The notes beneath the pieces are model-generated. The model saw only the letters and a program-made list of their open reading frames with translations, made no database searches and had not been told where the DNA came from. 64,000 nucleotides of DNA from Paeniglutamicibacter sulfureus. Lineage in GTDB: Bacteria; Actinomycetota; Actinomycetes; Actinomycetales; Micrococcaceae. The stretch lies in assembly GCF_030512175.1 (NCBI RefSeq), contig NZ_JAULBL010000002.1:2354149-2418148 (forward strand). The letters are read 5' to 3'. Shown piece after piece: positions 1 through 8,494 of the stretch (positions within the stretch are counted from its first letter, which is position 1; every line of letters begins with the position of its first letter). Position numbers and translations under genes: made by a program.

Positions 1-1
1 G

Positions 2-304
2 CGCCTGGTCGAGCCCCGCGGACTGGGCCCAACCGTTGCCAAGGCCATGGGCGCCGACGCGCGCGAGGCCAAGGGCATCCGCAAGTTCTTCAACATTCTT
101 TCCTGGCGACCCCGCACGCAGGTCCTGTGGGGCGTGTTCGAGGCGGTGGTTGCCATGGCACTGGTGCTGCTCACCGACTGGCAGCAACCCTGGCTGCCCT
201 TCTGGGCCGTGGCTCTCATTGCCGCGCTCTGGGGAGTAGACGCACTGTCGAACATCGGCATCGGCACCTGGCGGCTCACCCGGGATCGTCGCTCGGGCCA
301 CTAG
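2..304 (+). CDS. Membrane protein, C-terminal part (5' end outside window)
   Basis: The frame is open from the left edge to the TAG at 302-304, so the gene starts upstream of the window. The visible 100 residues hold an amphipathic basic stretch followed by two hydrophobic segments (roughly window residues 46-60 and 66-85, around VVAMALVLLTDW and FWAVALIAALWG), then a basic tail ending RRSGH. This layout suggests a small integral membrane protein with a cytoplasmic basic C-terminus. I do not recognise the family; DUF308/HdeD-like proteins have similar paired helices, but that is a guess. An internal ATG at 47 also opens this frame, but it has no Shine-Dalgarno sequence and the frame continues upstream of it. 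Confidence 0.5.
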   Translation, partial: RLVEPRGLGPTVAKAMGADAREAKGIRKFFNILSWRPRTQVLWGVFEAVVAMALVLLTDWQQPWLPFWAVALIAALWGVDALSNIGIGTWRLTRDRRSGH

Positions 305-809
305 CAAGTACCCCCATCTCCCGGCCGGACTGGCCACAATGTCCGCTGGCGGGGTCCGGGCCCCGGCCCTTTGCCGTCGATTCCGGGCCGACCAGGACAG
401 CACGCACCCATGCGACCATGGGGGCGACTCCGGGACGCGCAGTGTTTCCCTCGCCGACAGGTCATAAGCCGTCCAGTGAAGCGATTCCCTGCCTCCGATG
501 TCAAAACCCTTGTGCCGAGGCGGAACTGTTGCTTTGCTCTTATTGACAGGGTTTTCCCGGGCGCCCCAGAGCTCCGGAAGACCGCATCGTGGCAGCGCCG
601 ATGGCCGCCGGGATACGTTGAGGACCCCACATGGGGCCGCTGTCTCCAACGGCGTCGACACGCAACGACGGGCCATTCACCAATTCACATCGAGTCCAGA
701 GATAACCGAACCGGGGCGCGAGGAGAATCATGCGCTGTGAAAGGTCATGGGCGGCCGGGTTTCCATGGCAGACATCGCTTCCAAGGCGCGGACCTATTGG
801 AGGAAGACC
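305..809. other. Intergenic region without a supported gene
   Basis: About 500 bases between the truncated membrane gene and the first stress cassette. ORFs here are GC-rich frames without family features or ribosome sites. The last 12 bases carry the strong GGAGGA Shine-Dalgarno (799-804) of the next gene. I see no clear promoter or RNA gene. Confidence 0.5.
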
Positions 810-1595
810 ATGAACGTCAATGATTTCAGTGCCCCCTACCCACCGGAGTTCCCGATGGATCGGCAAGCAGTTCGGCCGACCGTGCAGCCGGCAATCAAGA
901 ACCAGTGGACCGATACCGCCAGGCGGACGGCGACCGGACCCGCCCCTCCGGCAGTGGGCCCCTCCGGTCCGGCCGTAGATGGGGAAGCCGGTAACGACGC
1001 GCCGGGACCGGTCGTCTCCGGGAGCGAGTCCGCGGGGACCCATATCGCGCGGGACCTTGGGGATGAGGGGTCCAGATTGTTCTCCACACTCGTCGGCGAG
1101 ATCGGGAACCAGGCCTCCCTCCAGCAACGCCGGGTCGTCACCACGCTCCGTGAAATCAGCGACGAATTCGCGTGGATGCTGCATGACGGTTCAGCCAGGG
1201 GTCTGGCCGCGAACGTCGTCGAACGGGCAACGGTGTACAGCGCAAACGCGGCTGATTGGTTGGACGGTCGGGACCCCGGCGACCTTGTTCAGGAGACCAA
1301 GCGGTTTGCGAAGCGACACCCGGCGGCATTGCCTGGAATTGCCCTGGGCGCCGGCCTGGTTGCCGGCCGTCTGACCCGGAACGCCAGCGAAGGTCTGTCC
1401 GTACGGGAGGCAGACGACGCGCGGACAGGCAGGAACCCGGTGTCTGCAGAGCGTCCATGGAATAACTCCGCGATGCAGCCGGCGAAAGGTGCGAACATTG
1501 GCGGCATCGAGCCTCGGCGCACCGAAGGCGAGCCCGATGTTGGAGGAAAGCCTTCGGGACTGCACGGCCCGGGGCCGGGATTCAGCCGACCATGA
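810..1595 (+). CDS. Helical membrane-associated stress-cassette protein (copy 1)
   Basis: Protein of 261 residues starting at the ATG preceded by GGAGGAAGACC. The N-terminus carries the signature NDFSAPYPPE, shared with the second copy at 10022 (NDFNAAYPPE). A low-complexity Pro/Gly/Ala region follows, then a long amphipathic helical region. Near residues 160-205 there is a conserved block, GDLVQETKRFAKRHP, followed by a hydrophobic glycine-zipper-like segment (GIALGAGLVAGRLTRN). That arrangement, a helix rod followed by a GxxxG-type C-terminal anchor, is like the ElaB/YqjD (DUF883) proteins that tether to the inner membrane. The stop overlaps the next ATG (ATGA), so it is translationally coupled to the holin-family gene. 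It is a diverged paralogue of the 10022 gene. The function is not established; a role in membrane or envelope stress is an inference. Confidence 0.75.
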   Translation: MNVNDFSAPYPPEFPMDRQAVRPTVQPAIKNQWTDTARRTATGPAPPAVGPSGPAVDGEAGNDAPGPVVSGSESAGTHIARDLGDEGSRLFSTLVGEIGNQASLQQRRVVTTLREISDEFAWMLHDGSARGLAANVVERATVYSANAADWLDGRDPGDLVQETKRFAKRHPAALPGIALGAGLVAGRLTRNASEGLSVREADDARTGRNPVSAERPWNNSAMQPAKGANIGGIEPRRTEGEPDVGGKPSGLHGPGPGFSRP

Positions 1596-2047
1596 GCAGG
1601 CAACCAGCGGACGTCCAGCCCGAAGGCACCTTGGATTCGCCCCGCACCCATGGGTCGGACCGGATGCAGCGCCATGGGCTGGAGGACCGGTTCAGGGGAT
1701 TCACCGAAAAATTTGATGTCATCGTCCACCAGCAGATCGGGCTGGTCAAGGGCGAGATCCGGATCCTCTACCGGACGGTGCGCAAGGGGGTGAGGCTTTA
1801 CGCCGGGGCCGTCCTGGCCGGACAGTTCGCGTTCCTCTTCCTGGCATTGGCCGCCCTGGCAGGCCTGGCAACCTGGATCGGCTGGGGATACGCAGGACTT
1901 CTTCTGGCAGCGTTCTGGGTCATCATCGCCGCCGTACTCATCGGCATGGGCCGGAACGGGTTCGAAGCTTTCGATGGCTTGCCCGATGGCAACGCAACCC
2001 ACCGGGAGATGCCCCCGAAAACCAGTTCCCGGCACACGGCACCGTGA
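1592..2047 (+). CDS. Phage-holin-family (DUF1469/YqjE-like) membrane protein (copy 1)
   Basis: Protein of 151 residues. It has a hydrophilic N-terminus of about 55 residues, an amphipathic helix (QQIGLVKGEIRILYRTVRKGVRLYAG), then two adjacent transmembrane helices (about 71-95 and 98-117). Its charged C-terminal stretch includes FEAFDGLPDG, matching VKGLPQ in copy 2. The family is Phage_holin_3_6 / YqjE, which despite the name is a chromosomal inner-membrane protein commonly next to ElaB/YqjD-type genes. It overlaps the upstream gene by ATGA. Unlike the second cassette (10933-12026), no DUF3618 gene follows; the next gene is an unrelated Cys-rich protein after a 200-base gap. Confidence 0.75.
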   Translation: MSRQPADVQPEGTLDSPRTHGSDRMQRHGLEDRFRGFTEKFDVIVHQQIGLVKGEIRILYRTVRKGVRLYAGAVLAGQFAFLFLALAALAGLATWIGWGYAGLLLAAFWVIIAAVLIGMGRNGFEAFDGLPDGNATHREMPPKTSSRHTAP

Positions 2048-2246
2048 AACGCGCGCCGGAGACGGAAAGGATGCGCTTGGACGATGAAGCATGACACTTC
2101 CCGGCTTCCGCCGGGGATGCCCTGGGGGACCGGGAAGGAGGTTTCGAGCGGGACAAGCAAGGTAGGGGACCTGTCTCGCCTCATCCTTCCGGAACGGAAA
2201 AAAATTGGTTTACCCCCCCGAAGAAGATCATACAAAAGGAGCAACC

Positions 2247-2480
2247 ATGGCTACGTGCGATATGTGCGGCAATGACTATGACAAGACCTTCACGCTTACC
2301 CGGGGCGGGGAGACCCGGACGTTCGACAGTTTTGAATGTGCCATCCACATGATGGCACCGGCATGCGCCCACTGCGGATGCAGGATCCTGGGCCACGGCG
2401 TGGAAAGTGAGACCGGTATGTACTGTTGTGCCCATTGCGCCCGCGAGGCGGGGCACGCGCAGGCAACCGACAGGGCCTGA
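2247..2480 (+). CDS. Small Cys-rich metal-binding protein, metallothionein-like
   Basis: Protein of 77 residues starting at the ATG after AAAAGGAGCAACC; an earlier in-frame GTG at 2205 lacks a ribosome site. It has nine cysteines (4, 7, 31, 40, 43, 45, 60, 61, 64) in CxxC, FECAIH, CxxCxC and CCxxC arrangements, plus histidines next to several of them. The pattern resembles the short zinc-binding proteins often labelled prokaryotic metallothionein in actinobacteria, in which the FDSFECAIH block recalls YHS-type metal sites. The likely job is binding Zn or Cu in the cytoplasm or sensing metal or redox state. It sits alone between the first membrane cassette and a small minus-strand gene. Confidence 0.8.
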   Translation: MATCDMCGNDYDKTFTLTRGGETRTFDSFECAIHMMAPACAHCGCRILGHGVESETGMYCCAHCAREAGHAQATDRA

Positions 2481-2564
2481 CAATCGCGAGGCGTTCGCTC
2501 GGCTCACGGGAGGGGCATGGGCCCCGACCGGAAAATGAAAGCCCGGGGCGAGAACACGGTGCTC

Positions 2565-2774
2565 TCAGCCTCTCGTGGCGACATTCCTCGGTAGTCCCGC
2601 GACGTGGGGAATGTCGCCGGTCTCTTTGCGGGCTGCGGCGATTTCCGCGGCGGGGACACCGTGTTCCAGCGCCGCGCGCGTGATGGCGTCCAAGGTTTCC
2701 TGGCGTTGTCTCAGCAAGAGCCGAGCGGCCGCCACGTCTTCGCTGGCTGCTCGGATCAGGTCCAACTCATGCAC
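2565..2774 (-). CDS. Small helical protein of unknown function
   Basis: Protein of 69 residues with a GTG start behind AAAGGAAA at a good distance. It is predicted nearly all helical. The first helix is rich in Ala, Arg and Glu (LIRAASEDVAAARLLLRQRQETLDAI), and it is followed by a segment like a helix-turn-helix second half (AALEHGVPAAEIAAARK), similar to resolvase-type or ANTAR-adjacent small proteins. No catalytic motif is visible. Monocistronic as far as can be seen. I do not recognise a named family; a small DNA- or RNA-binding protein is possible. Confidence 0.55.
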   Translation of the reverse strand: MHELDLIRAASEDVAAARLLLRQRQETLDAITRAALEHGVPAAEIAAARKETGDIPHVAGLPRNVATRG

Positions 2775-3021
2775 GGCACTTTCCTTTCACTGGCCGCTTC
2801 AATGCGGCCTCTTATCTTCGGTCATTTCGTTCGTCAGGCATGCTGGACAACTGGAACGCGGACAGCGTGCTGGTCGATGCTTCCGGCACATCATGGGCGG
2901 CTTGCTTCGGCACTCGTTTCGAAGGGACAGTCCGTCATTCGGCATCCGATGGTGGCATGCCAGCCTCTTACCGCTCATCCCAAGTCAAGCATTGGCCAGC
3001 TGATGGATCAATGAATGGGAG

Positions 3022-3342
3022 TCAGATGCGCCCGTGTTTCTGTCCCGTCGCCGCATTAAGGATGGAATGCGGCGTTAGCGGCGGTTGGGTGGTCCGCACC
3101 GCCAGGAATTTCTCGCACCGGCCGCACCAGCATTCAATCTCCCAAGTTGCCAGTTGGGAACTCCGATGCGGCAGGGGAATGACTTTTTCGAAGACGAGGT
3201 AGTGATCGCTTTGGCAGCTTTCACAGATGACTGCCGAACCATTTTTTGGCGGGGCTGGCGACGTAGTGACGCCCATGGCTGCCGCCGGCACGGGCAAGGA
3301 AACGTGTCGTTGCGGCTCCGCAAGCAATTGGGGGGACTTCAT
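3022..3342 (-). CDS. Small zinc-ribbon-like protein
   Basis: Protein of 106 residues. I chose the ATG at 3342 because a GAGG lies 9 bases upstream; the open frame extends to 3630 but that part is low in protein character. The C-terminal half carries two Cys knuckles, CESC (40-43) and CWCGRC (71-76). They are separated by the compact segment DHYLVFEKVIPLPHR and the motif TWEIECWCG, which I recall from short uncharacterised actinobacterial proteins. Four or five cysteines suggest one bound zinc. Function unknown; it lies next to the other small Cys-rich gene (2247) in the stress region. Confidence 0.6.
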   Translation of the reverse strand: MKSPQLLAEPQRHVSLPVPAAAMGVTTSPAPPKNGSAVICESCQSDHYLVFEKVIPLPHRSSQLATWEIECWCGRCEKFLAVRTTQPPLTPHSILNAATGQKHGRI

Positions 3343-3626
3343 GAACCCGATCCTCGAGTTTCGTTGAAAGACAACGGGTTCCCGGGGACTGGAGAAGCGC
3401 CGTGTGGCTGGCGGAAGAATCCGCCAACTGAAGACCTTTTGATTATGTAGGTGAGGTGTCGCGGAGCACAAGCATTTCGACATCCACGCGTCCATGTTCG
3501 TCACACGCCCCGGGGAGGGCCGGCCGAACACACACGCAGATTCCAAGGACGGCGAAAGCAATAGCTGATGACGTAAAGGATTCGGGCGTTCGTGTTTAGC
3601 GGTGACCACCTGGAGCGGTACAGGGC

Positions 3627-4619
3627 TCACCCACGGTGTCCTTCACGCCCATCGAGCAAGAGGTCCAGCACCGCACGATCCGGCCGGTGCCCGGGATTGG
3701 CAACCACGCCACGTTCAAAGAGCGCAATCACCCGCGGGTTCACGTAGGAGTCCCGGGCGACGGCGGGGGTGTTGTGCAACCAGTCGGCGGCTTCCTGGAT
3801 GGCGGCGGTGACGGCGGCGGGCGACGTGGCCCCCGCCCGCTGGGCACGGCCCAAGGACACGGCCGCCACTACGGTGCCTTGCCATGTGCGAAAGTCCTTG
3901 GCGGTGAACCCATGACCGGCAACGTCGCCCAGATAAGCGTTAACCTCGGTATCCGATACTGCCGTCCATTGCTTCCGGCGACCGGATGCCACGGCGTGGC
4001 AGATCGCCGGCCCCGAGCCGGGTGTGCGCGGCAGCGAGGAAAAATAGTCGGCCAGTAGGGGATCGCTGATCGTCACGTCCCAGGTTCCGGCTGATTTGCC
4101 GGAGAAATGCAGGTGTACGGTGTGGCTCTCGGTTTCAACGTGTCGCTTGAGCAGCGTGGTCGCGCCGAAAGAACCGTTCTCCTGGGCATAGGCAACGCCG
4201 CCGATCCGAAGTCCGGCCCGGTCCATGAGCCGTACGGCAGCTGCCAGCGCCCGTCGTCTGGGGTCTTGGGTCTGCTTAAGGTCACGGGTCACAATGCGGC
4301 GGAGGACCGGGAGTCGCTGGGCGAAGGCCAGGGAGCGGATGAATTTTTCGTCATCGCGCACCTCGCGCCAGCGGGCATGGTAGAGGTACTGCGTGCGTCC
4401 CGCTGCGTCCACCCCTGTTGCCTGGATGTGGGCCTTGGGGGAGGAAGCGATCCAGACCTCCGTCCAGGCCGGGGGAATCGCCAGTTGCCGGATCCGCTCG
4501 AGCAGCCGCTCCGAGCGGATCCGCCGCCCGTTGGCCGACAGGTAACTGAAGCCGCGCCCGGCAACCTTCCTGCGAATGCCCGCGGTACCGGGCTCCACGC
4601 GTTCAAGGCCATCGTGCAT
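3627..4619 (-). CDS. DNA topoisomerase IB (poxvirus-type)
   Basis: Protein of 330 residues, the usual length for bacterial type IB enzymes. These relax positive and negative supercoils by a transient 3'-phosphotyrosyl link. Candidate catalytic residues are visible: Arg138 in LRIG, Lys175 in GKSAG, Arg244 in KDFRTW and the nucleophile Tyr292 in ARDSYVNP. The N-terminal domain (1-85) has the GFSYLSANGRRI strand and the IPPAWTEVWI motif of the family. The common family motif RxGNExYARENGSYG appears here as RIGGVAYAQENGSFG, so the usual NE pair is replaced. The ATG directly follows the ku stop (TAA-ATG), with AAGGG eight bases upstream, so the two are co-transcribed and probably coupled. Confidence 0.93.
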   Translation of the reverse strand: MHDGLERVEPGTAGIRRKVAGRGFSYLSANGRRIRSERLLERIRQLAIPPAWTEVWIASSPKAHIQATGVDAAGRTQYLYHARWREVRDDEKFIRSLAFAQRLPVLRRIVTRDLKQTQDPRRRALAAAVRLMDRAGLRIGGVAYAQENGSFGATTLLKRHVETESHTVHLHFSGKSAGTWDVTISDPLLADYFSSLPRTPGSGPAICHAVASGRRKQWTAVSDTEVNAYLGDVAGHGFTAKDFRTWQGTVVAAVSLGRAQRAGATSPAAVTAAIQEAADWLHNTPAVARDSYVNPRVIALFERGVVANPGHRPDRAVLDLLLDGREGHRG

Positions 4620-5585
4620 TTACGCGCCCTTGCGGGACTTGCTTTTTGCAGCGGGGGCATCGGCGGTCTTGGTTGTCGTGGTCTTCTTTTTCGCAGGTGT
4701 CTTCGTCTTCGCCGGCGTCTTTTTTGTGCCCGTCGCCTTCTTGCCGGTACCGCTTTGCCCCTCCGTGCCGCCCTCGTCCTTGTCCTTGGGCTGGCCCTTC
4801 CGGGCAATGCTGCGCTTGAGCGCCTCCATCAAGTCAATGACGTCCCCGGACTCGGCCTCCTGCGTATCGGTGTCCTTCGCGCCGAAGGTCTTTTCGGTGT
4901 CAAGGGAATCGCCTTGCTTGAGCTTCTCCTCGATCAGCGTGCGCAACTGGGCCTGGTAGTCGTCCTCGAACTCCTCGGGAGTAAAATCGGCGCTGAATTG
5001 CTGGACGAGGGCCGCCGACATCTTCAGCTCCTGCGGACTGATCTTGCTGTCCTTCCGGGCCTCCGGGAAGTCAGCCTCGCGGACCTCGTCCCCCCAGAGC
5101 AGCCCCTGGAGCACCAAAACGTCCCCGCGCACGCGCATGGCACCCAATCGGGTCTTCTGCCGCAGCGCAAACTTCACCACCGCGGTCAGTTCGGTCTCTT
5201 CAAGGGTGCGGCGCAGCAGCGAGTAGGCCTTGGGCGATTTCGAATCGGGGGCGAGGTAGTAGCTGCGTTCGAGCATGATGGGATCAATTTGATCGCTGGG
5301 CACAAACTGAACCACCTCGATCTCCCGGCTCTTCTCCGCTGGAAGGGCTTCCATGTCCGAGCCGCTGAGCACCACCGTCCGCTCACCGTCGTCGTAGGCC
5401 TTGTCGATGTGCTCGTAGTCGATCTTCTTGCCGCAGACCTCGCAGCGGCGCTGGTAGCGAATTCGGCCGCCATCGGCGTCGTGCACCTGATGGAGTTGGA
5501 CGTCGTGGTCCTCCGTGGCGCCATAGGCCTTGACCGGCACATTGACCAGCCCGAACGCGATGGATCCGGTCCAGATTGCTCTCAT
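4620..5585 (-). CDS. ku: Ku protein, non-homologous end joining
   Basis: Homodimeric DNA-end-binding ring protein that recruits ligase LigD to double-strand breaks. The core matches bacterial Ku: MRAIWTGSIAFGLVNVPVK at the start, the paired-Cys zinc-like motif RRCEVCGKK, then YELLRRTLEE-type and DFxPEEFEDDY segments. After about residue 255 there is a long Lys/Thr/Ala-rich tail (KKATGTKKTPAKTKTP and similar repeats) of the kind that lets Ku thread along DNA. I start at 5585, where family homology begins. The ATG at 5636 has a stronger but very close GGAGGG, overlaps the 3' end of the upstream gene and would add 17 residues. No ligD is in the window. It is followed immediately by topoisomerase IB. 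Confidence 0.93.
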   Translation of the reverse strand: MRAIWTGSIAFGLVNVPVKAYGATEDHDVQLHQVHDADGGRIRYQRRCEVCGKKIDYEHIDKAYDDGERTVVLSGSDMEALPAEKSREIEVVQFVPSDQIDPIMLERSYYLAPDSKSPKAYSLLRRTLEETELTAVVKFALRQKTRLGAMRVRGDVLVLQGLLWGDEVREADFPEARKDSKISPQELKMSAALVQQFSADFTPEEFEDDYQAQLRTLIEEKLKQGDSLDTEKTFGAKDTDTQEAESGDVIDLMEALKRSIARKGQPKDKDEGGTEGQSGTGKKATGTKKTPAKTKTPAKKKTTTTKTADAPAAKSKSRKGA

Positions 5586-5645
5586 GTTCCCAGTCAAGCA
5601 CCCGGGGCATTCGGTGACCAGAGAATGCGCATCCATTCCCTCCTT

Positions 5646-7181
5646 CTATGTCCGGTCGTGTGCGGGCTTCAGGTCGCTGGTCGCAGGGCCCTCGATCAAG
5701 ATGCCCGAGGGAGTGAAGCGGGAGCCGTGCAGCGGGCAGTCCCAAGAACGTTCCTCGTCGTTCCAGGTGAGGATCCCGCCCAAATGGGTGCAAACGGCCG
5801 AGACCCGACAGGTACGCCCATCCACGATTGATTCGGCGACGGGGTGAACGCCGTCATGGACCACCCTGCCATCTGTTCGTCCCGGCGCGGTTGCCTCGTC
5901 GGCGTCGGGGGCTTTTTCGGCGACGCGGGAATTGGATTCGGTCAGCGCGTGCGCCCAACCCGTCACCAGCCCCTTGGCAACACCCGCATTGAATTTGCCG
6001 GTTTCGGCCAGTGCCGCGGCACCGGAGGTGCGATGGGCCAACACCGCGCCCCAGGGGGTCTCCTCGCCCAGGATTTCGGTTGAGAGCCTCAATGCGGCTG
6101 CGACGGCGTTGGTCATGCCCCACTTGTTATATCCGGTGGCGACGTGGATCCGGCCGCCGCCGCGCGGCATCGGACCGACGAACGGCACGGCATTGACTGA
6201 ACGGTAGTCCTGTGCGGACCAAGCGTGCGTGCGTTCGGCCACCGTGAAGTGCTCCCTGGCCCACAGGTCCAGGTCCCGGGCAGCTGCGCTTGGGGACCCT
6301 GCGCCAACCGGGTGGCCATTGCCTCCCACCAGCAATACGGGCTTTCCGTGGCGTGTGGCAGTGCGCAGGGAACGACCTGGGTTCCCGACCGAGAGATACA
6401 TGCCTTGCGGAAAGGGCCGGCCGTCGGGGGCACCGGTGTAGGCAGCGAGGTAAGACCGGGAAGGTTTCAGTTTGGCGAAGAATCCACCCCTGTCCAAGAC
6501 AGGGGTGCCGGTGGCGATGATCAGCGTGTCGGCGAACAGCAATCCTTGATTGGTGGTGATCTCCAGGGGTGCGGAATTGCCCGCGCCGGTGAGACGGGTG
6601 TCCTCAAAGACCTTGACTCCGCGGGCGCGGACGTCATTGCATAGGGCCGTCAACACGTCCACGGGGTCGAACTGGGCCTGGTCGCGCAGGACGAGGGCTC
6701 CGGCAACCGCGTACGGCAGCCCGATATCCGGATCCTCCAGGGTGTCGATTTGCAGTCCGGCTTCACTGCTGGCCTGCGCCTCCTTTTCGAGTTGTTCGCG
6801 GCCCGAGGCATCGACTGCATAGGTGAAGGCATCACGGGATTGGTGCGGTACCCCGACCTCGTCAAGATACCGCAATAGCCAGGACTGTCCCTCCTTGTTC
6901 CCTTCCATATAGGCATGTGCGACTTCCGCAGGGAAATTCTTGCGGATTTCCTGCATCGTGGTGCCTTGAAGCAGACTCAGCTTCGCCGTGGTGTGCCCGG
7001 TGGTCCCGGCGCCCACGAATCGGGACTCGATCAATGCCACGCGCAATCCGGCCCTGCTAAGAAGCAGCGAGCTAACCAGACCGGTGAGGCCGGCCCCGGC
7101 CACCACCGCGTCGTAGTGCCCGTCGGGTACGAAGAGGTCTGTTGCAATGCCAGGTCGAGGATCTAGCCATATCGAGTCCAT
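5646..7181 (-). CDS. FAD-dependent oxidoreductase with C-terminal Rieske domain
   Basis: Protein of 511 residues, with a start at ATG 7181 behind AAGGAGCACACC. The N-terminal 400 residues form a DAO-type FAD domain: dinucleotide fold VVAGAGLTGLVSS near 26-38, the ESRFVGAGTTGHTTAK segment, and a late FAD motif with YNKWGMTNAVAAA. The C-terminus is a Rieske [2Fe-2S] domain with ligands Cys464-x-His466 and Cys482-x2-His485 (CTHLGG ... CPLHG). This fusion is known in Bacillus YhfW and relatives; substrate unknown. Its stop is 10 bases upstream of the long Ku start and 61 bases upstream of the chosen one. It probably leads a three-gene operon with ku and topoisomerase IB, joining a redox enzyme to DNA-repair genes. 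Confidence 0.88.
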   Translation of the reverse strand: MDSIWLDPRPGIATDLFVPDGHYDAVVAGAGLTGLVSSLLLSRAGLRVALIESRFVGAGTTGHTTAKLSLLQGTTMQEIRKNFPAEVAHAYMEGNKEGQSWLLRYLDEVGVPHQSRDAFTYAVDASGREQLEKEAQASSEAGLQIDTLEDPDIGLPYAVAGALVLRDQAQFDPVDVLTALCNDVRARGVKVFEDTRLTGAGNSAPLEITTNQGLLFADTLIIATGTPVLDRGGFFAKLKPSRSYLAAYTGAPDGRPFPQGMYLSVGNPGRSLRTATRHGKPVLLVGGNGHPVGAGSPSAAARDLDLWAREHFTVAERTHAWSAQDYRSVNAVPFVGPMPRGGGRIHVATGYNKWGMTNAVAAALRLSTEILGEETPWGAVLAHRTSGAAALAETGKFNAGVAKGLVTGWAHALTESNSRVAEKAPDADEATAPGRTDGRVVHDGVHPVAESIVDGRTCRVSAVCTHLGGILTWNDEERSWDCPLHGSRFTPSGILIEGPATSDLKPAHDRT

Positions 7182-7248
7182 GGTGTGCTCCTTGGGTTGC
7201 TTCTGCGGTTTTTTGTGGTGTCAGCGTCACTGGAGTGTTTCCCTCCAG

Positions 7249-7690
7249 CTACTGGGGACCCCTATTCTTCGGGTCATTTTCCAGCAAGGCATCCGAAAGC
7301 TTGGCCGCTGACTCGACCTGGGTGAAAAGCGGATCGCAGTCCGGCCCCCGTCCTGCGTTGTTGCCATGTGCGATCCATCCCTTGCGCTTCGGGTTCTCCC
7401 CAAACAGGTGCTTGAATTGGCAAAGCTGGCGGGCCAACCAATCCGTCAGGGGTCTTGTCCAGCAAAGTTCCGGGGATAGCGGATTGACTGATAAGGCCAG
7501 CATCTCGATCCCGCTCTCGTGGTCTTTGCTTCCCCGTTCGCGATCCGTCCCACCCTTCTGCATACCTGACATAGAGATCAGCAGATTGTTTGACCATTCG
7601 TTCAAGATCGACGAGCGAATCCAGCATCGGGACATCCACTGGTTTGCTTTCTCGCTGGCCCTGCCATGGGCTTGGATGGATCGCTGGCAT
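7249..7690 (-). pseudogene. Hypothetical gene apparently split by a frameshift
   Basis: Two overlapping minus-strand frames read like halves of one protein. The upstream half (7690 down to about 7550) gives MLDSLVDLERMVKQSADLYVRYAEG, which looks like a regular helix. The downstream half, in another frame (about 7560 to 7249), gives ESGIEMLALSVNPLSPELCW and WLARQLCQFKHLFGENPKRKGW, again with natural protein character. Past the crossing point each frame turns into Arg/Gly-rich noise. A single indel near the run GGGTGGGA (about 7553-7560) would join them as YAEGGTDRERG. This is either a real inactivation or a sequencing error. I do not recognise the family. Confidence 0.4.
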
Positions 7691-8494
7691 ATGGATCCAA
7701 CGCGTGATGGCGTGCTCGATATCGAGGGAGGGTCGAAGGACCACTCGTCTGCGTCGTTCGCCTGTGTGGTTCACTCTGTTAGCGCCGATGTGCCAGGACG
7801 GCTGCCGTGGGACGTCTTCTCGAAACGCGGAGATTGCGCGTGATGTCCGGCTCATGGGAGCAATTACGGACTGCTCAGCAGCAAACGGTCCCTTTGTTGG
7901 CAGTCGCGGTCGTCGGACCTCATCCTTCCGTGACTGTGCAAAATCGAATTCGGTTATGACTCTCCTGGATCTGGCGTTCTGCGCCATGCTTCGCCCCTTG
8001 CACGTCGGCGGGAAAAACATCGTGGTCATTCCGGGCGACCCAGGGTTCCCTGACCAAGCCCGGCAGTTGCATTGGTTTCGACGGTGCCCAGTCCTCGATC
8101 ACGGGACCGTCGCCCGATAGCTAGTATTCGCCGCGCAGGCGGCTCTGAGCTCTGCTAACCGAGCCATATGACGGTCCCATGGTCGAGCTGTGTAGTTCGA
8201 CTCTAATGGCACTCTTGCCATGCAAGGAAGGACTTTACACGTTGCTAGGAACATTCAATATCGACGTATTTATCGAATCGCGTGGAAGGCATCTCCAGTA
8301 TCGGAATATTACGGGGTTGAATCACCTGGAGGACCTTCGGTGCAACCGCAATTGAAGGCGATGGAAGGTTTTTACGGTTCAAAAGCCACCTCGGCGAGTC
8401 GCCAAAAACGGGTTGTCACGTCGGTGCTGGTTTATTACATTAGGTCTCGTCATCCCGCTCGTATAGGGGTCGAAGATACAAAAGGAGAAGAATC
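7691..8494. other. Intergenic region without a supported gene
   Basis: About 800 bases, with lower GC than the surrounding genes, especially 8130-8490. ORFs on both strands have no ribosome sites or recognisable motifs. It presumably includes the promoter of the Gly-rich protein gene, whose AAAGGAGAAG ribosome site lies at 8480-8489. I see no RNA gene or clear promoter consensus. Confidence 0.45.

Noticed and set aside
4107-5831. 574-residue plus-strand ORF opposite ku and topoisomerase IB
   Set aside because: Antisense shadow caused by GC-rich codon bias; repetitive Leu/Gly/Val composition, no ribosome site, and the minus-strand genes are certain.
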